DNA of 38,579 nucleotides from Thiohalobacter sp. (GCA_026984515.1 JALSRZ010000148.1:1-38579); one strand, 5' to 3'; shown: positions 1 to 12,492, numbered from the stretch's first letter. Numbers and translations: made by a program. The notes: generated by a model from the sequence alone, not told the origin.

Positions 1-238
1 AAAGCACGATACGGCAGGGGACGGTCGATGAAGTCGTCGTGGTGCGTATGGAACTGGTTGAGGTAGCCGATACCGGAAAAGAAACGCCCGGCCTTGAGGG
101 TGAGCCCGAGCGGCATTTTCAGTGTCCGGATGTCAGCGGCGCTGTCTGCCAGCGCCGGCATTGGGGCAGTCAGGCCGGCCGCCAGCAACAGGCCGGCCCC
201 GACAGGCCGGCCCCGACAGGGGTACGAAGTCGAATCAT
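1..238 (-). pseudogene. Outer-membrane receptor-like protein, 5' end, frameshifted
   Basis: The gene runs off the left edge; only its start is present. A good Shine-Dalgarno (GGAG, 245-248) lies 6 nt before the ATG at 236-238. From that ATG the frame stops after 23 codons. If one copy of the 14-bp tandem repeat at 188-220 is removed, the frame reads straight through a plausible signal peptide (hydrophobic stretch, then PALA before DSAAD) into a mature sequence containing GRFFSGIGYLN and RPLPYRAF. From memory these motifs resemble a family of proteobacterial outer-membrane barrel proteins often annotated as zinc-regulated or TonB-dependent receptors. In those proteins the motif usually follows roughly 130 more residues, so this copy may also lack an N-terminal segment. 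It follows the DUF2946-like gene on the same strand. The frameshift could be real decay, a phase-variable switch, or an assembly error. The family call is moderately sure; the frame disruption is read directly. Confidence 0.55.
188..220. repeat. 14-bp tandem duplication with partial third unit
   Basis: The unit CAGGCCGGCCCCGA occurs at 189-202 and again at 203-216, followed by a partial CAGG. A related 10-bp piece, CAGGCCGGCC, lies just to the left at 171-180. Fourteen is not a multiple of three, so copy number sets the reading frame of the minus-strand gene that contains it. Confidence 0.9.
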
Positions 239-343
239 GATCATCTCCTGATGCGCCTCATCGTCAGGTTTGTACTGCTGACAATGGGGTAATCATGCAG
301 TGCGCACCCGGAAAGGGCCGCTACCACGGGCACAACAATGAAT

Positions 344-643
344 TTACTTCAGTGCGACAGGAGGGGCGCGGGACCGGAAGGCCGGCGAAGTAACGCAGAG
401 CAGGGAGTTGACCGATGCCGCGATTGCGACAAAACCGGATGCTGTGGCGGAAAAATGAAACGGGGTCGAAGGGATGCCGTCGCCGCTGTGCTGGGCGTAC
501 AGGCACAGCGCGCAGTCATGCGATGAGGGATGGTCGAGTGCGTGCTGATGCGCCAGCGCCAGTGACTGGCTGAGCACCAGGGTAAGGATGAACGCGCCCA
601 AAAGAAGGCGATGAAAGCGTTTGCCTGGAGCGGGACGTGCCAT
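344..643 (-). CDS. Small His/Cys-rich DUF2946-like protein
   Basis: Encodes 99 residues from the ATG at 641-643. A TTG-initiated form from 676 would add 11 residues; I prefer the ATG because the signal-anchor segment then starts close to the N-terminus. Residues about 11-31 are hydrophobic, followed by a His- and Cys-rich stretch (HQHALDHPSSHDCALCLYA). This matches the layout of DUF2946 proteins, which have an N-terminal membrane segment and a short metal-ligand-like motif and are often found near metal-regulated or metal-transport genes. It starts 48 nt after the NfeD-family stop and precedes the broken receptor-like gene by about 105 nt, all on the same strand. No convincing Zur or Fur box was seen upstream. 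Function unknown; a metal-related role is inference. Confidence 0.6.
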   Translation of the reverse strand: MARPAPGKRFHRLLLGAFILTLVLSQSLALAHQHALDHPSSHDCALCLYAQHSGDGIPSTPFHFSATASGFVAIAASVNSLLCVTSPAFRSRAPPVALK

Positions 644-691
644 GGCCGGATTGTACACCGATTTCGTGCGACGCAAACCCGAACACCTGTC

Positions 692-1129
692 TCAATGTCT
701 GCAACGCACCTGGAGGATGGTTCCGTCCACGCCCGTGACCTCCACCTGGGTGCCCGTGGGACAGTCCTCTCCGCTGATCTTCCAGGTCGAATCATCGACA
801 CGTATCTTGCCGATACCGTCCACGACCGGCTCTTTCAGGGTGAATACACGACCGATATACTGCTCGCCGCGCCGGTTCAGGTTCGGCTGGTCGGTATCCG
901 CAGGTGAGGAACGGAAATATTTCCTCCAGACCACGATGCTGATCACCGACAGCAGCGAGAACGACAGCAACTGGTATTCCCACTCCATCGCCGGGTAGAC
1001 ATACACCACGCCGCCCACAGCCACAGCAGCGATCCCCAGCCACAGGAAAAAAGCACCCGGGGCGAATACTTCCAGGATGATCAGTGCGGCGGCCAGTATC
1101 CACCAGTGCCAGTGACCGAGCGATTCCAT
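692..1129 (-). CDS. NfeD-family membrane protein, partner of QmcA
   Basis: A 145-residue protein with N-terminal transmembrane segments (about residues 8-50, which may form two helices, and 53-70) and a C-terminal soluble domain. That domain ends in a beta-rich stretch (TGTQVEVTGVDGTILQV) typical of the OB-fold of NfeD/YbbK-type proteins. Its ATG overlaps the stop codon of the QmcA gene (TGATG at 1127-1131), so the pair is translationally coupled. Pairing of an SPFH protein with a short NfeD protein is a well-known arrangement; the NfeD protein is thought to act with the stomatin-like partner in membrane organisation or quality control. The length is that of the short NfeD class without a protease domain. 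Confidence 0.9.
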   Translation of the reverse strand: MESLGHWHWWILAAALIILEVFAPGAFFLWLGIAAVAVGGVVYVYPAMEWEYQLLSFSLLSVISIVVWRKYFRSSPADTDQPNLNRRGEQYIGRVFTLKEPVVDGIGKIRVDDSTWKISGEDCPTGTQVEVTGVDGTILQVRCRH

Positions 1130-2061
1130 CAGGCGGCAGATCCTTTCTGTTTGTCCAGGGCATTTTTGGCCAGTTCGGTGATGCCGCCGATGGCGCCGAT
1201 AACGCTGGATGCCTCAAGCGGCATCAATACCAGTTTTTCATTGGGCGAGGTGGCGATCGCCTGCAGGGCATCGACATATTTGGTCGCGACAAAGTAGTTG
1301 ATGGCATTGATGTCACCGTTGCCGATGGCTTTGGAGACCATGTCGGTGGCTTTTGCCTCGGCCTCGGCCTGGCGCTCACGGGCCTCGGCATCGAGGAAAG
1401 CCGCCTGGCGGTTGCCTTCGGCGTCCAGGATGGCGGCCTGCTTTTCGCCTTCGGCCTTGAGGATCTCCGCCTGCCGAAAGCCTTCCGCTTCCAGGATATT
1501 GGCGCGTTTTTCACGCTCGGCTTTCATCTGCCGGGCCATAGCATCGACCAGGTCGCGCGGCGGGGTGATGTCCTTGATCTCGATACGGGTGACCTTCACG
1601 CCCCACGGCGTGGTGGCGTCATCGACCACGTGCAGCAGCTGGGCGTTGATGGTGTCGCGCTGGGACAGCAGTTCGTCGAGGTCCATGGAACCCATGACGG
1701 TACGGATGTTGGTCATGGTCAGGTTGAGGATAGCCAGCTCCAGCTGGTTGACCTCGTAGGCGGCCCTGGCGGCGTCCAGCACCTGGAAGAACACCACACC
1801 ATCCACGGTGACCATGGCGTTGTCCCGGGTGATGACTTCCTGGGAAGGCACGTCCATGACGCGTTCCATCATGTTGAGTTTGGCGCCGATGCGGTCGATG
1901 ACCGGCACGATCAGGTTGAGGCCGGGGCGCAGGGTTCGGGTGTAGCGCCCGAAGCGTTCGATGGTGAACTCGCTGCCCTGCGGGACGGATTTTACGCCCA
2001 TGATGACCAGCACGACGGCCAGCACCAGTATCAGTAGTACAAATTCCTGGAACCCGAACAT
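1129..2061 (-). CDS. qmcA: SPFH/band-7 (stomatin-like) membrane protein QmcA
   Basis: Encodes 310 residues from the ATG at 2059-2061, preceded by AAGGAG at suitable spacing. The open frame continues upstream to 2259, but without a good start. Residues about 6-25 form an N-terminal membrane anchor, followed by the band-7/PHB domain ([19 protein letters not shown] through [16 protein letters not shown]). After this comes an Ala/Glu/Arg-rich coiled-coil (about 175-245) with repeated AEGxRQAxIL units, then a hydrophobic Gly/Ile-rich tail. This is the QmcA/YbbK arrangement. Such proteins oligomerise in the inner membrane and are linked to FtsH-type quality control and membrane microdomains. It overlaps the downstream NfeD-family start by one base. 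Confidence 0.93.
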   Translation of the reverse strand: MFGFQEFVLLILVLAVVLVIMGVKSVPQGSEFTIERFGRYTRTLRPGLNLIVPVIDRIGAKLNMMERVMDVPSQEVITRDNAMVTVDGVVFFQVLDAARAAYEVNQLELAILNLTMTNIRTVMGSMDLDELLSQRDTINAQLLHVVDDATTPWGVKVTRIEIKDITPPRDLVDAMARQMKAEREKRANILEAEGFRQAEILKAEGEKQAAILDAEGNRQAAFLDAEARERQAEAEAKATDMVSKAIGNGDINAINYFVATKYVDALQAIATSPNEKLVLMPLEASSVIGAIGGITELAKNALDKQKGSAA

Positions 2062-2123
2062 GTTTGCTCCTTGTCTGTGGTTGGTTGCCCTGTTTGCCGG
2101 CATACGCCGGCAGGGCGGGTTAA

Positions 2124-2996
2124 TCAGCGTTTTTCCCGGTGCACCAGCTCTGCCTTGATCCAGATGCGCTCGTTGTTCCTGCTTTGCGTCGAATGGCTGC
2201 TGCCGATACGGCTGTCCGAACGCCGTACCTGTTCGGTGGTGCCGCCAATCGCCAGCCATTGCCCGAGTTTACCGGTAATCTGTGTGCTGGCGCGCTGGGT
2301 GTTGATGTCGCCGCCGCGTGTTTTGCTCTGTGACTGCTTGAAGGGGCTGACATCCAGGATGACCTGTTCGCCGTTGACCCTGGGTAACACGTAGAAACCG
2401 GTGGTGACATCCTTGTACTCGATGCCGCCGTCAATGTAAGCGCGACGTCCACGAAACCAGCCGCCGCCGACCGAGAAATAGGGAATGGACTCGCCGGTTT
2501 CAATATAGCCCTGGGTGCCCTCGGTGATGCGCAGGGTATGGATCGGGTTGTCGGACAGGCGTCCGCGTGTGCTGAGCGTATGACTGGTAGCGCTGCCGCC
2601 GCGTGTGCCCAGGTGGACCTCGGCACCGCGCGATTTTTTGCTGCTGCTGCCGATGCTGATATCGCTGTTGCGGTCCTGATAGCGGGCGCTGCCTTCCATC
2701 GACAGGGCGCGCAGGTCGCGATCGTTGCCCTGGAAAACCGATATCTGCAGCAGTTTCGCGGCCAGGTCCAGCTTGCGGACCATCTGTTTGACCTGGGCAA
2801 GCCGGTCCGGTGTGGTGCGCACGAACAGCTGGAACCCCTGGCCGCTTACGGAGTCTGTGCTGTCGAGCATGGGTTTGATAACGGGGATGATGTCTGCGGC
2901 CGGGCGGTGTTGCAGCTGAATGGTTTCAATGGAGTCCGCCCGTGCAGGCATAAACAGCAGGTCGAGAACCAGTAACAGGGGAACCAGGTATTTCAT
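2124..2996 (-). CDS. Periplasmic protein with secretin N-terminal domain, no pore domain
   Basis: A 290-residue protein with a signal peptide (residues 1-20, ending MPARA before DSIE). Residues about 22-78 resemble the short secretin N-domain (NolW-like) of type II/III secretion and pilus secretins: [19 protein letters not shown], then an allele-like loop, [20 protein letters not shown]. The rest is a Ser/Gly-rich middle and a beta-rich C-terminus with ETGESIPYF and [18 protein letters not shown], which resemble the beginning of a secretin domain. The membrane-spanning pore and S-domain are absent, so it is unlikely to form a channel alone. It starts directly after the stop of the DUF7931-like gene (TAG then ATG, no spacing), so the two are probably co-expressed. 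Its function is not established. Confidence 0.75.
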   Translation of the reverse strand: MKYLVPLLLVLDLLFMPARADSIETIQLQHRPAADIIPVIKPMLDSTDSVSGQGFQLFVRTTPDRLAQVKQMVRKLDLAAKLLQISVFQGNDRDLRALSMEGSARYQDRNSDISIGSSSKKSRGAEVHLGTRGGSATSHTLSTRGRLSDNPIHTLRITEGTQGYIETGESIPYFSVGGGWFRGRRAYIDGGIEYKDVTTGFYVLPRVNGEQVILDVSPFKQSQSKTRGGDINTQRASTQITGKLGQWLAIGGTTEQVRRSDSRIGSSHSTQSRNNERIWIKAELVHREKR

Positions 2997-3527
2997 CTAG
3001 ATGTGCAGCCTTCTGAATTCCGGGTGAGGTTCGCTACGCTCCCAGACTTCGGTGAAAAAATCCAGCTTTCTTCGTGCTTCCACCGGGTTGCAGAAATTGG
3101 CGGTGCCTTCGTACTGGTCGGCCAGCGGGCGGTGTATGAAGCCGCATTCGTCGGCGATCATAAATGCTTCATTGTAGTGCTGGTAGTCCGGGTGCGGCTG
3201 GCGGAGTTCGATAGAGCTGCTCAGGCGGCGACCCACCTCGATCAGCCGGTGCCCGCGTGCGACCGGTGAGCGCGGTTCCTGCACCAGGATGCGGATGCGA
3301 GCCTTGCGGTTGCGAAAACACAGTTGCTGCAGGGCATCCAGGAACGCTTGCCGGTCATAGAGGGCGGGGTCCAGCGCGCGGCTGAAGATTTCCAGCGTGT
3401 CCAGGGTCTGTTCCAGCATCAGGTCGGTCGCATGCGCGGTCTCGCCCCGCTCGGAAAGCTCGATGTCGATGTCGGAAACACCGAGCCTGAGTTCGACAAA
3501 CTGACGGAAATTTTCTTCATTCTTCAT
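2997..3527 (-). CDS. DUF7931-like cytoplasmic protein
   Basis: A 176-residue soluble protein without membrane segments, starting at the ATG at 3525-3527. A TTG-initiated extension to 3566 is possible but less likely; neither start has a strong Shine-Dalgarno. The central part has a recognisable pattern: RIRILVQEPRSPVARGHRLI, then RLSSSIELRQPHPDYQ, then AFMIADECGFIHRPLADQYEG. From memory this matches the conserved core of the DUF7931 family, small proteins that look like a stripped phospholipase-D-like half domain but lack an HKD motif. It is the first gene of the minus-strand group that continues with the secretin-N protein, qmcA and the NfeD gene. Function unknown. Confidence 0.7.
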   Translation of the reverse strand: MKNEENFRQFVELRLGVSDIDIELSERGETAHATDLMLEQTLDTLEIFSRALDPALYDRQAFLDALQQLCFRNRKARIRILVQEPRSPVARGHRLIEVGRRLSSSIELRQPHPDYQHYNEAFMIADECGFIHRPLADQYEGTANFCNPVEARRKLDFFTEVWERSEPHPEFRRLHI

Positions 3528-3801
3528 GGCAAAAGAGTACTGGTATCGCTCGCGCCTGTACAGCAAGCCTCAACATTCTCTGCCGCGCGCCGCTAGCAAC
3601 TGAACAGGTTGCGCGGGAAGTCAATGGAGAAAGCGCAACCGAATGTAGTATAAGGAAAATCCGGCATAACAGGCAGTTCCGCCTGGTACTTTCTCGTGGT
3701 TCTTTACGCTGCTCGTCGAGCGGCGCTCCGACGCCTGTTACGCGGGCGGGTGCGGATGGATGCTGCCCGGGGAAGTGTGCCGACCGGGGTTGGGGAATGG
3801 A
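3528..3801. other. Divergent intergenic region with an 8-bp inverted repeat
   Basis: This 274-nt spacer separates the minus-strand DUF7931-like gene from the plus-strand GGDEF-EAL gene, so both promoters should lie here. GGTTGCGC (3607-3614) and GCGCAACC (3633-3640) form a perfect 8-bp inverted repeat with an 18-nt centre, a possible operator or weak hairpin. A TATAAG-like -10 lies just downstream (about 3649-3654) but without a convincing -35. No small gene is supported. Confidence 0.35.
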
Positions 3802-5556
3802 ATGAATGCTGAAACAGTCGTGTCGTTACTGTCGCGCGGCGTTGGTGTAATCAGGAAACACTCGTTCAGTGTGGGGATGGCGCTGGTGGCTGCGTTGCTC
3901 GCGCTGGCCGTCTGGTGGTCACTGGATTTCCTGTACCAGTCGTCAGAGCAGGCGCTGCTGGCTGCCGAAAGGCCGCTGCAGGCCGGTGCACAATGGTCGG
4001 AACTGCTGCGGGAGCAACGCACGCTGGCGGTGCTGATGCCTGCTGTGTTGTACGCCATTTTTATCGTCGCCCTGGGCCATCGTCTTGGCCGGATCCATCG
4101 CGCACTGGACCGCTACGCGCAGCGGCTGGGTATCCAGTTGCCCCACACACAGGAGGGTGACGGAATCGGGCGCCTGGGTACACGGATCGAGCGCATGAGC
4201 GAGGAAGTCATTGCCGAGACCTCGGCGCTGGAGTACCAGGCGCGGCATGACAGTCTGACCAGCCTGCCCAACCGGGCCATGCTGTTCGAACGGCTGGAAG
4301 CCGGTCTGGCGGACGCCCTGGAGCACGATGAGTCCCTGGCCCTGCTGATCCTGGACCTGGATCGTTTCAAGGAAGTCAATGATACCCTCGGCCACCAGGT
4401 TGGCGACCGCATGCTACAGGAAGTCGGCCGTCGCCTCGAGTCGGTGTTGCGCCGCACCGATATGGTGGCCCGGCTCGGCGGGGATGAATTTGCCGTGCTG
4501 CTGCCCGGCGCCGGCATGCAGGTGAGTAAAGCAATCTGCCGCAAGATCCTCGCCAGGCTGGAATCGCCCGTCAAGGTGGAGAACCTGCGCCTGCGGGCCG
4601 CGGTCAGTATCGGCGTGGCGCAGTGCCCGGACCACGGCCGGGATGCCAGCCTGCTGATGCGCCACGCGGACATCGCGATGTACGAGGCCAAACGCAGGCA
4701 GCAGGGGTTCGCCTTTTATACGTCTGAGCGGGATGAATATTCGCTCAGCCGCCTGGGTCTGCCGAGCGAGTTGCGGGACGCGATCAGTGCAGACCAGCTC
4801 GTTCTCGAGTACCAGCCGATGGTCGATTTCCGCAGCGGCAGGATTTTCTGCGCCGAGGCGCTGGTGCGCTGGCAGCACCCGCAGTACGGGCTGATCCCGC
4901 CGGAAGAATTCATTCCCACCGCCGAGCAGACCGGCGTCATCCGCCCCGTGACCCTGTGGGTCATCGATCGCGCATTGAAGCAGGCGGCGGTATGGAGCCG
5001 CAGCGGGATCGATCTGCAGATCAGTATCAATCTCTCGGTGCGCAGCCTGCAGGACCGCAGCCTGCCGATGCAGGTACAGAAACTGGTGGACCGGCACAAC
5101 GTAGATCCGCAACACGTGATACTGGAGATCACGGAAAGCGCCATCATGAACGATCCGCTAACAGCACGGCGGGTCATGCGGCGGCTGTCCGGTATGGGTT
5201 TCAACCTGTCGATTGACGACTTTGGTACCGGTTATTCTTCGCTGGCCTATCTCAAGCAGCTGCCGGTCGACGAGATCAAGATCGACAAGTCCTTCGTTAC
5301 CCGCATGGATGAGGATGAAAACGATGCCGTCATCGTGCGCGCCACCATCGACCTGGCGCACAATCTTGGCCTGAAAGTGGTGGCCGAGGGGGTGGAAAGC
5401 GGCGACGTGTGGAACCTGCTGGAGATGCTGGGTTGCGATACCGCGCAGGGCTACTATATCCACAAGCCGCTGAAACCACAGGAACTGGCGGCCTGGATCA
5501 GTTCCCGCGATTACCGGCGGGCGCGCTGGATGGCACCGCTGCAGTTCGCAACGTAG
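3802..5556 (+). CDS. Membrane-bound GGDEF-EAL cyclic-di-GMP enzyme
   Basis: Encodes 584 residues from the ATG at 3802, which has GGGG 6 nt upstream; an in-frame ATG at 3760 would add 14 residues. Two hydrophobic helices (about 25-48 and 74-92) flank a short periplasmic segment, so the N-terminus is a minimal membrane sensor without a known input domain. The diguanylate cyclase domain has an intact GGDEF (226-230) and an upstream RRTD, five residues before it, matching the RxxD product-inhibition site. The phosphodiesterase domain has EAL (352-354), the DDFGTGYSSL loop, EIKIDK and VAEGVES, so its metal and catalytic residues look complete. Both activities are therefore possible, and the net direction cannot be read from sequence. 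The stop codon lies within a REP palindrome. Confidence 0.95.
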   Translation: MNAETVVSLLSRGVGVIRKHSFSVGMALVAALLALAVWWSLDFLYQSSEQALLAAERPLQAGAQWSELLREQRTLAVLMPAVLYAIFIVALGHRLGRIHRALDRYAQRLGIQLPHTQEGDGIGRLGTRIERMSEEVIAETSALEYQARHDSLTSLPNRAMLFERLEAGLADALEHDESLALLILDLDRFKEVNDTLGHQVGDRMLQEVGRRLESVLRRTDMVARLGGDEFAVLLPGAGMQVSKAICRKILARLESPVKVENLRLRAAVSIGVAQCPDHGRDASLLMRHADIAMYEAKRRQQGFAFYTSERDEYSLSRLGLPSELRDAISADQLVLEYQPMVDFRSGRIFCAEALVRWQHPQYGLIPPEEFIPTAEQTGVIRPVTLWVIDRALKQAAVWSRSGIDLQISINLSVRSLQDRSLPMQVQKLVDRHNVDPQHVILEITESAIMNDPLTARRVMRRLSGMGFNLSIDDFGTGYSSLAYLKQLPVDEIKIDKSFVTRMDEDENDAVIVRATIDLAHNLGLKVVAEGVESGDVWNLLEMLGCDTAQGYYIHKPLKPQELAAWISSRDYRRARWMAPLQFAT

Positions 5557-5618
5557 GAGCGGGCTTGCCCGCGAACCAGCGCTGACACCGACTGTTCGCG
5601 GGCAAGCCCGCTCCTACG
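5552..5618. repeat. REP-type 25-bp perfect inverted repeat, likely bidirectional terminator
   Basis: The arms at 5552-5576 and 5594-5618 are perfect reverse complements, with a 17-nt loop. Each arm begins or ends with the GTAGGAGCGGGC head typical of Pseudomonas-like REP elements. The left arm contains the TAG stop of the GGDEF-EAL gene, and the element lies between two convergent genes (the purB stop is at 5640). A short T-rich stretch follows on the right (5619-5640). It is positioned to end transcription from both sides. Confidence 0.85.
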
Positions 5619-5639
5619 GTTTTATACGTTGTTTGCTTT

Positions 5640-9709
<4,070 letters not shown>

Positions 9710-9929
9710 GCAATGCTCCTGCGAACCGTATTCAAGCGAGCGCGCAATTATGGGCTATTTGAAATCGGCTGGATAGTAGCGGCGGGCCTGCGGGATCCCG
9801 GCATGCGCCGGGATGATCCTGAATGAACGGGATGACGCTAAATAAACTGCTCAGAGGTTCCTTTTTCAAAATTTCCGCCAATTTCCGTCATGTAATAGTT
9901 AATTATAAACAATGTGATACTGGTATAAG
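9710..9929 (-). promoter_or_regulatory. acnA upstream region with TATAAT -10 and a palindrome
   Basis: A 220-nt spacer between hflD and acnA. On the minus strand a perfect TATAAT lies at 9902-9907; its -35 is poor, so the promoter call is moderate. Within the predicted leader, ATCCCGGC (9795-9802) and GCCGGGAT (9807-9814) form a perfect 8-bp hairpin with a 4-nt loop, related to the CGTCATTCCGGC repeat at 29315. The area is AT-rich next to hflD. No gene is seen. Confidence 0.45.
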
Positions 9930-10574
9930 TTAATGTAATTTAACATCATGTTTCAGCAGTGTTGTCGCCGCCTCGGCGAGTTTGCGCCGGCCCAGCAACA
10001 GTCCCAGCCGGGTACCGCCACACTGGCGCCATAACACCGCCGAACGCATTGCGGCCAGCAGCAGGGCGCGCACCTGGTTGGCCACCGCAGTGTCGGTCAG
10101 GCGGGCGGGTTCGCCGTTGACCATGATGCGTGGTTTGAGTGTGCTGACGGTATGCGCATAAATATCGGCGAGCCTGGCCAGCAGGTTGGGGTGGTCTATC
10201 GCGTAATGGGCGTTCTGTTCCTGCGCGCGCCGGATGCCTTCACCCAGTGTATCGAGCAGGTCGGCACGTTTGCTGAGTTTCCTTTCCAGGTGCAGCAGGA
10301 CTACCAGGTAACGACTCAGTTCAGCGTCCGGTTTCTGCGCATGGTTCATCAGTTGTCGTTGCAGCAGGCGCAGGCCGGTACGGACCTTGCTGACATCGCC
10401 GTATACGTCGGTCACAACAGCTGCGTCGATTTTCAGTACGCTGTTCAGGCTGGCCTGCAGCGCATCCAGGTCAACCGGTTTGCCGCGCGCGGTTTGCTGC
10501 ACCAGGTGCAGCGCCTGCAGTATGCCGGCGAACGCCAGCGCGCGGTCTGTGTCGGTATGGTTCGTGTGGCTCAT
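9930..10574 (-). CDS. hflD: High-frequency lysogenization protein HflD homologue
   Basis: A 214-residue, largely helical protein matching HflD in length, composition and position directly downstream of mnmA. Landmarks include [17 protein letters not shown] near the N-terminus and [19 protein letters not shown] in the C-terminal half. HflD is membrane-associated in E. coli and affects phage lambda CII stability; its housekeeping role is not well defined. Its ATG overlaps the mnmA stop by 4 nt, so it is translationally coupled to mnmA. The end of the gene is unusually AT-rich compared with its body. Confidence 0.93.
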   Translation of the reverse strand: MSHTNHTDTDRALAFAGILQALHLVQQTARGKPVDLDALQASLNSVLKIDAAVVTDVYGDVSKVRTGLRLLQRQLMNHAQKPDAELSRYLVVLLHLERKLSKRADLLDTLGEGIRRAQEQNAHYAIDHPNLLARLADIYAHTVSTLKPRIMVNGEPARLTDTAVANQVRALLLAAMRSAVLWRQCGGTRLGLLLGRRKLAEAATTLLKHDVKLH

Positions 10575-11650
10575 GCGCAGATCGTACCACCGCCGAGGCA
10601 GCGATCGCCGTCGTAGAGCACAATGGCCTGTCCCGGTGTCACGGCACGCTGTGGCTCGCTGAAGCGCACCTGCATGCGGTTGTCCTGCAGCGTGGTGATT
10701 TGACAGGCCTGGTCCGCCTGTCGATAGCGGATGCGGGCGTGACAGCGCAACGGGGTCCCGGGTGTGCGAGCGGAAATCCAGTGCAGGTCTTCGGCTGCCA
10801 GTGTCAGCCTGAACAGGGCCGGGTGGTCATTGCCCTGTGCGACCACCAGCTGGTTGCGGTCCATGCGCTTGCCCACCACGTACCAGGGCTGGTCGCCGGC
10901 TTCCCGAAGACCGCCGATACCCAGGCCCTGGCGCTGGCCGATGGTGTGAAACATCAGTCCCTGGTGTCGGCCCAGCACCCGGCCTTCCAGGCTAACGATG
11001 TCACCGGGCTGCGCGGGAAGATAGCGCTGCAGGAAGGCGGTGAACTTGCGTTCGCCGATAAAGCAGATGCCGGTGCTGTCCTTTTTGTCGAAGTTCGGGA
11101 AGCCCAGTTTTTCAGCCAGGGAACGCACTTCCGGTTTCGACAGCTCGCCCAGGGGAAACTCCGCGCGTCCCAGTGCTGCCTGGTCCAGGCGGTACAGAAA
11201 GTAACTCTGGTCCTTGCGGGTATCCATACCCTTCAACAGGCGGCGCTGCCCGGCCGGGCCGTCGACGCGGGCATAATGGCCGGTCGCGATGCGGTCGGCA
11301 CCGAGTCCGCGTGCGTATTCAGGGAAGGCCCTGAACTTGATTTCCTGGTTACAGAGTATATCCGGGTTGGGTGTGCGACCGGCGCGATACTCAGCGAGAA
11401 AAAAGGCGAACACACGGTCCCAGTATTCGGCCGAGAAGCTGACCGTATGCAACGGTATGTGCAGGCAGTCGGCAACGGCGCGCGCATCGGCGAGGTCCTG
11501 CGCTGCCGGGCAGTAACCTGCTTCGTCGTCTTCGTCCCAGTTTTTCATGAACAGGCCTTCCACCCGGTAGCCCTGTTCGAGCAGTAGCGCGGCAGCGACC
11601 GCCGAGTCGACACCGCCAGAAAGGCCCACGATGATTTTATGCTTGCTCAC
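10571..11650 (-). CDS. mnmA: tRNA-specific 2-thiouridylase MnmA
   Basis: A 359-residue enzyme that thiolates U34 of tRNA-Lys, tRNA-Glu and tRNA-Gln with sulfur relayed by the Tus/IscS system. The PP-loop GLSGGVDS is at residues 9-16. The two catalytic cysteines are Cys100 ([12 protein letters not shown]) and Cys196 ([10 protein letters not shown]). The start is a GTG at 11648-11650 with AGGA about 7 nt upstream. It overlaps hflD by 4 nt, and nudJ lies upstream, separated by a spacer that holds a long palindrome. Confidence 0.97.
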   Translation of the reverse strand: MSKHKIIVGLSGGVDSAVAAALLLEQGYRVEGLFMKNWDEDDEAGYCPAAQDLADARAVADCLHIPLHTVSFSAEYWDRVFAFFLAEYRAGRTPNPDILCNQEIKFRAFPEYARGLGADRIATGHYARVDGPAGQRRLLKGMDTRKDQSYFLYRLDQAALGRAEFPLGELSKPEVRSLAEKLGFPNFDKKDSTGICFIGERKFTAFLQRYLPAQPGDIVSLEGRVLGRHQGLMFHTIGQRQGLGIGGLREAGDQPWYVVGKRMDRNQLVVAQGNDHPALFRLTLAAEDLHWISARTPGTPLRCHARIRYRQADQACQITTLQDNRMQVRFSEPQRAVTPGQAIVLYDGDRCLGGGTICA

Positions 11651-11690
11651 ACGGCTGTCCTGTTAACTTTTGCAATGAGCGTATCAGTGA

Positions 11691-11805
11691 GGACATGGGA
11701 CCGTTACCGCCGGATCAAGACATGCGAAACAGGCCATCCCTGGCCGCTCGGCTGCCGCATCCCTGCGGCAGACGGTCTTGATCCGGTGGTAACGGTCCCA
11801 TGTCC
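11691..11805. repeat. 115-bp hairpin-rich palindromic element (MITE-like)
   Basis: The arms at 11691-11721 and 11775-11805 are 31 nt each and match as reverse complements except at one position. The 53-nt centre holds two further perfect hairpins with TCCC loops: GGCCA/TGGCC (11732-11745) and CTGCCGCA/TGCGGCAG (11752-11771). The element fills most of the spacer between nudJ and mnmA and codes for nothing visible. Long near-perfect terminal arms with nested stems suggest a non-autonomous mobile element or a repeated extragenic palindrome. It should form a very stable RNA structure in the nudJ-mnmA transcript. Confidence 0.85.
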
Positions 11806-11889
11806 GGCTTGCACCCTATCGTTCGAAACGCGCCTGCTGCTTGCCTGTATCTGCACGGGTTACCGCGTAACAGTACAGCAATGGCCGGC

Positions 11890-12354
11890 TCACGAAACCG
11901 GATCCTGGTCCATATCGGTAAGCAGTTCGAGCGGATAGCGTTTGCCATCCAGGTAGTCTTCAATGGATTTGAGTACCATCGGACTTCGCAGCCGGTCTTC
12001 GCGTGCGCGGATTTCGTCCAGTGTCAACCAGTGTGCGGCTACAATACCGGTATCGAGCGCCTGTTGTTTGTCTTCGTTGTTGCAGGTGCCGCAAAAGGTG
12101 AAGCGCAGAAATGTGTCCTGCTTCTGCCGGCTGTGCCAGCGGTAGATGCCAACCAGGGAATGTGGTTGAAATTGCCAGGCGGTTTCTTCCCGGCATTCCC
12201 TGACGGCGGCAGCGACCAGGCTTTCACGGTCTTCCAGGTGACCGGCCGGCTGGTTGAAACGGGTTGCAGCGCCGATGGTTTCCTCGACCATTAAAAATCG
12301 TTTCTGTCGCTCTGCGACGACAGCGACGGTGACACGGGGCTTCCAGACCAACAT
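11890..12354 (-). CDS. nudJ: NUDIX pyrophosphatase NudJ
   Basis: A 154-residue NUDIX hydrolase with the NUDIX box at GHLEDRESLVAAAVRECREE followed by TAW. All the Glu and Arg metal ligands of the GX5EX7REUXEEXGU signature are present, but the conserved Gly near its end is Ala. The N-terminal VWKPRVTVAVV and the FNQPAGHLE context match NudJ, which hydrolyses thiamine pyrophosphate precursors and nucleotide di- and triphosphates in E. coli. Position upstream of mnmA agrees with the nudJ-mnmA-hflD order in other gammaproteobacteria. The ATG is at 12352-12354 behind CCGGAG. Confidence 0.93.
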   Translation of the reverse strand: MLVWKPRVTVAVVAERQKRFLMVEETIGAATRFNQPAGHLEDRESLVAAAVRECREETAWQFQPHSLVGIYRWHSRQKQDTFLRFTFCGTCNNEDKQQALDTGIVAAHWLTLDEIRAREDRLRSPMVLKSIEDYLDGKRYPLELLTDMDQDPVS

Positions 12355-12401
12355 GCAGCGACTCTCCGGTATTTTAATGAATTAACGTATAAACAAATGG
12401 T

Positions 12402-12430
12402 TATATAATATAATTGATGTTGCTTTGCAA
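12402..12430 (-). promoter_or_regulatory. Probable sigma-70 promoter of nudJ
   Basis: On the minus strand TTGCAA (12425-12430) and TATATA (12402-12407) are 17 nt apart in a very AT-rich stretch. The predicted start is about 40 nt before the nudJ ATG. It is divergent from the promoter at 12459-12486. Confidence 0.6.
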
Positions 12431-12458
12431 AAATATGCCCAGAGTAGGCGTCATAGAC

Positions 12459-12486
12459 TTGACATTATTTCAGAGGTAAATAAAGT
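12459..12486 (+). promoter_or_regulatory. Probable sigma-70 promoter of the unknown periplasmic protein gene
   Basis: A perfect -35 TTGACA (12459-12464) is followed after 16 nt by TAAAGT (12481-12486). Transcription from here would give a leader of about 165 nt before the ATG at 12659. A second, weaker AT-rich -10-like site (TATATA, 12625-12630) lies nearer the gene but lacks a -35 at good spacing. Confidence 0.6.
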
Positions 12487-12492
12487 AGCACC

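Noticed and set aside
1084-2037. 317-codon plus-strand open frame rich in Gly, Asp and His
   Set aside because: Antisense to the QmcA coiled coil; the repeats in it merely mirror the AEG-rich repeats of QmcA.
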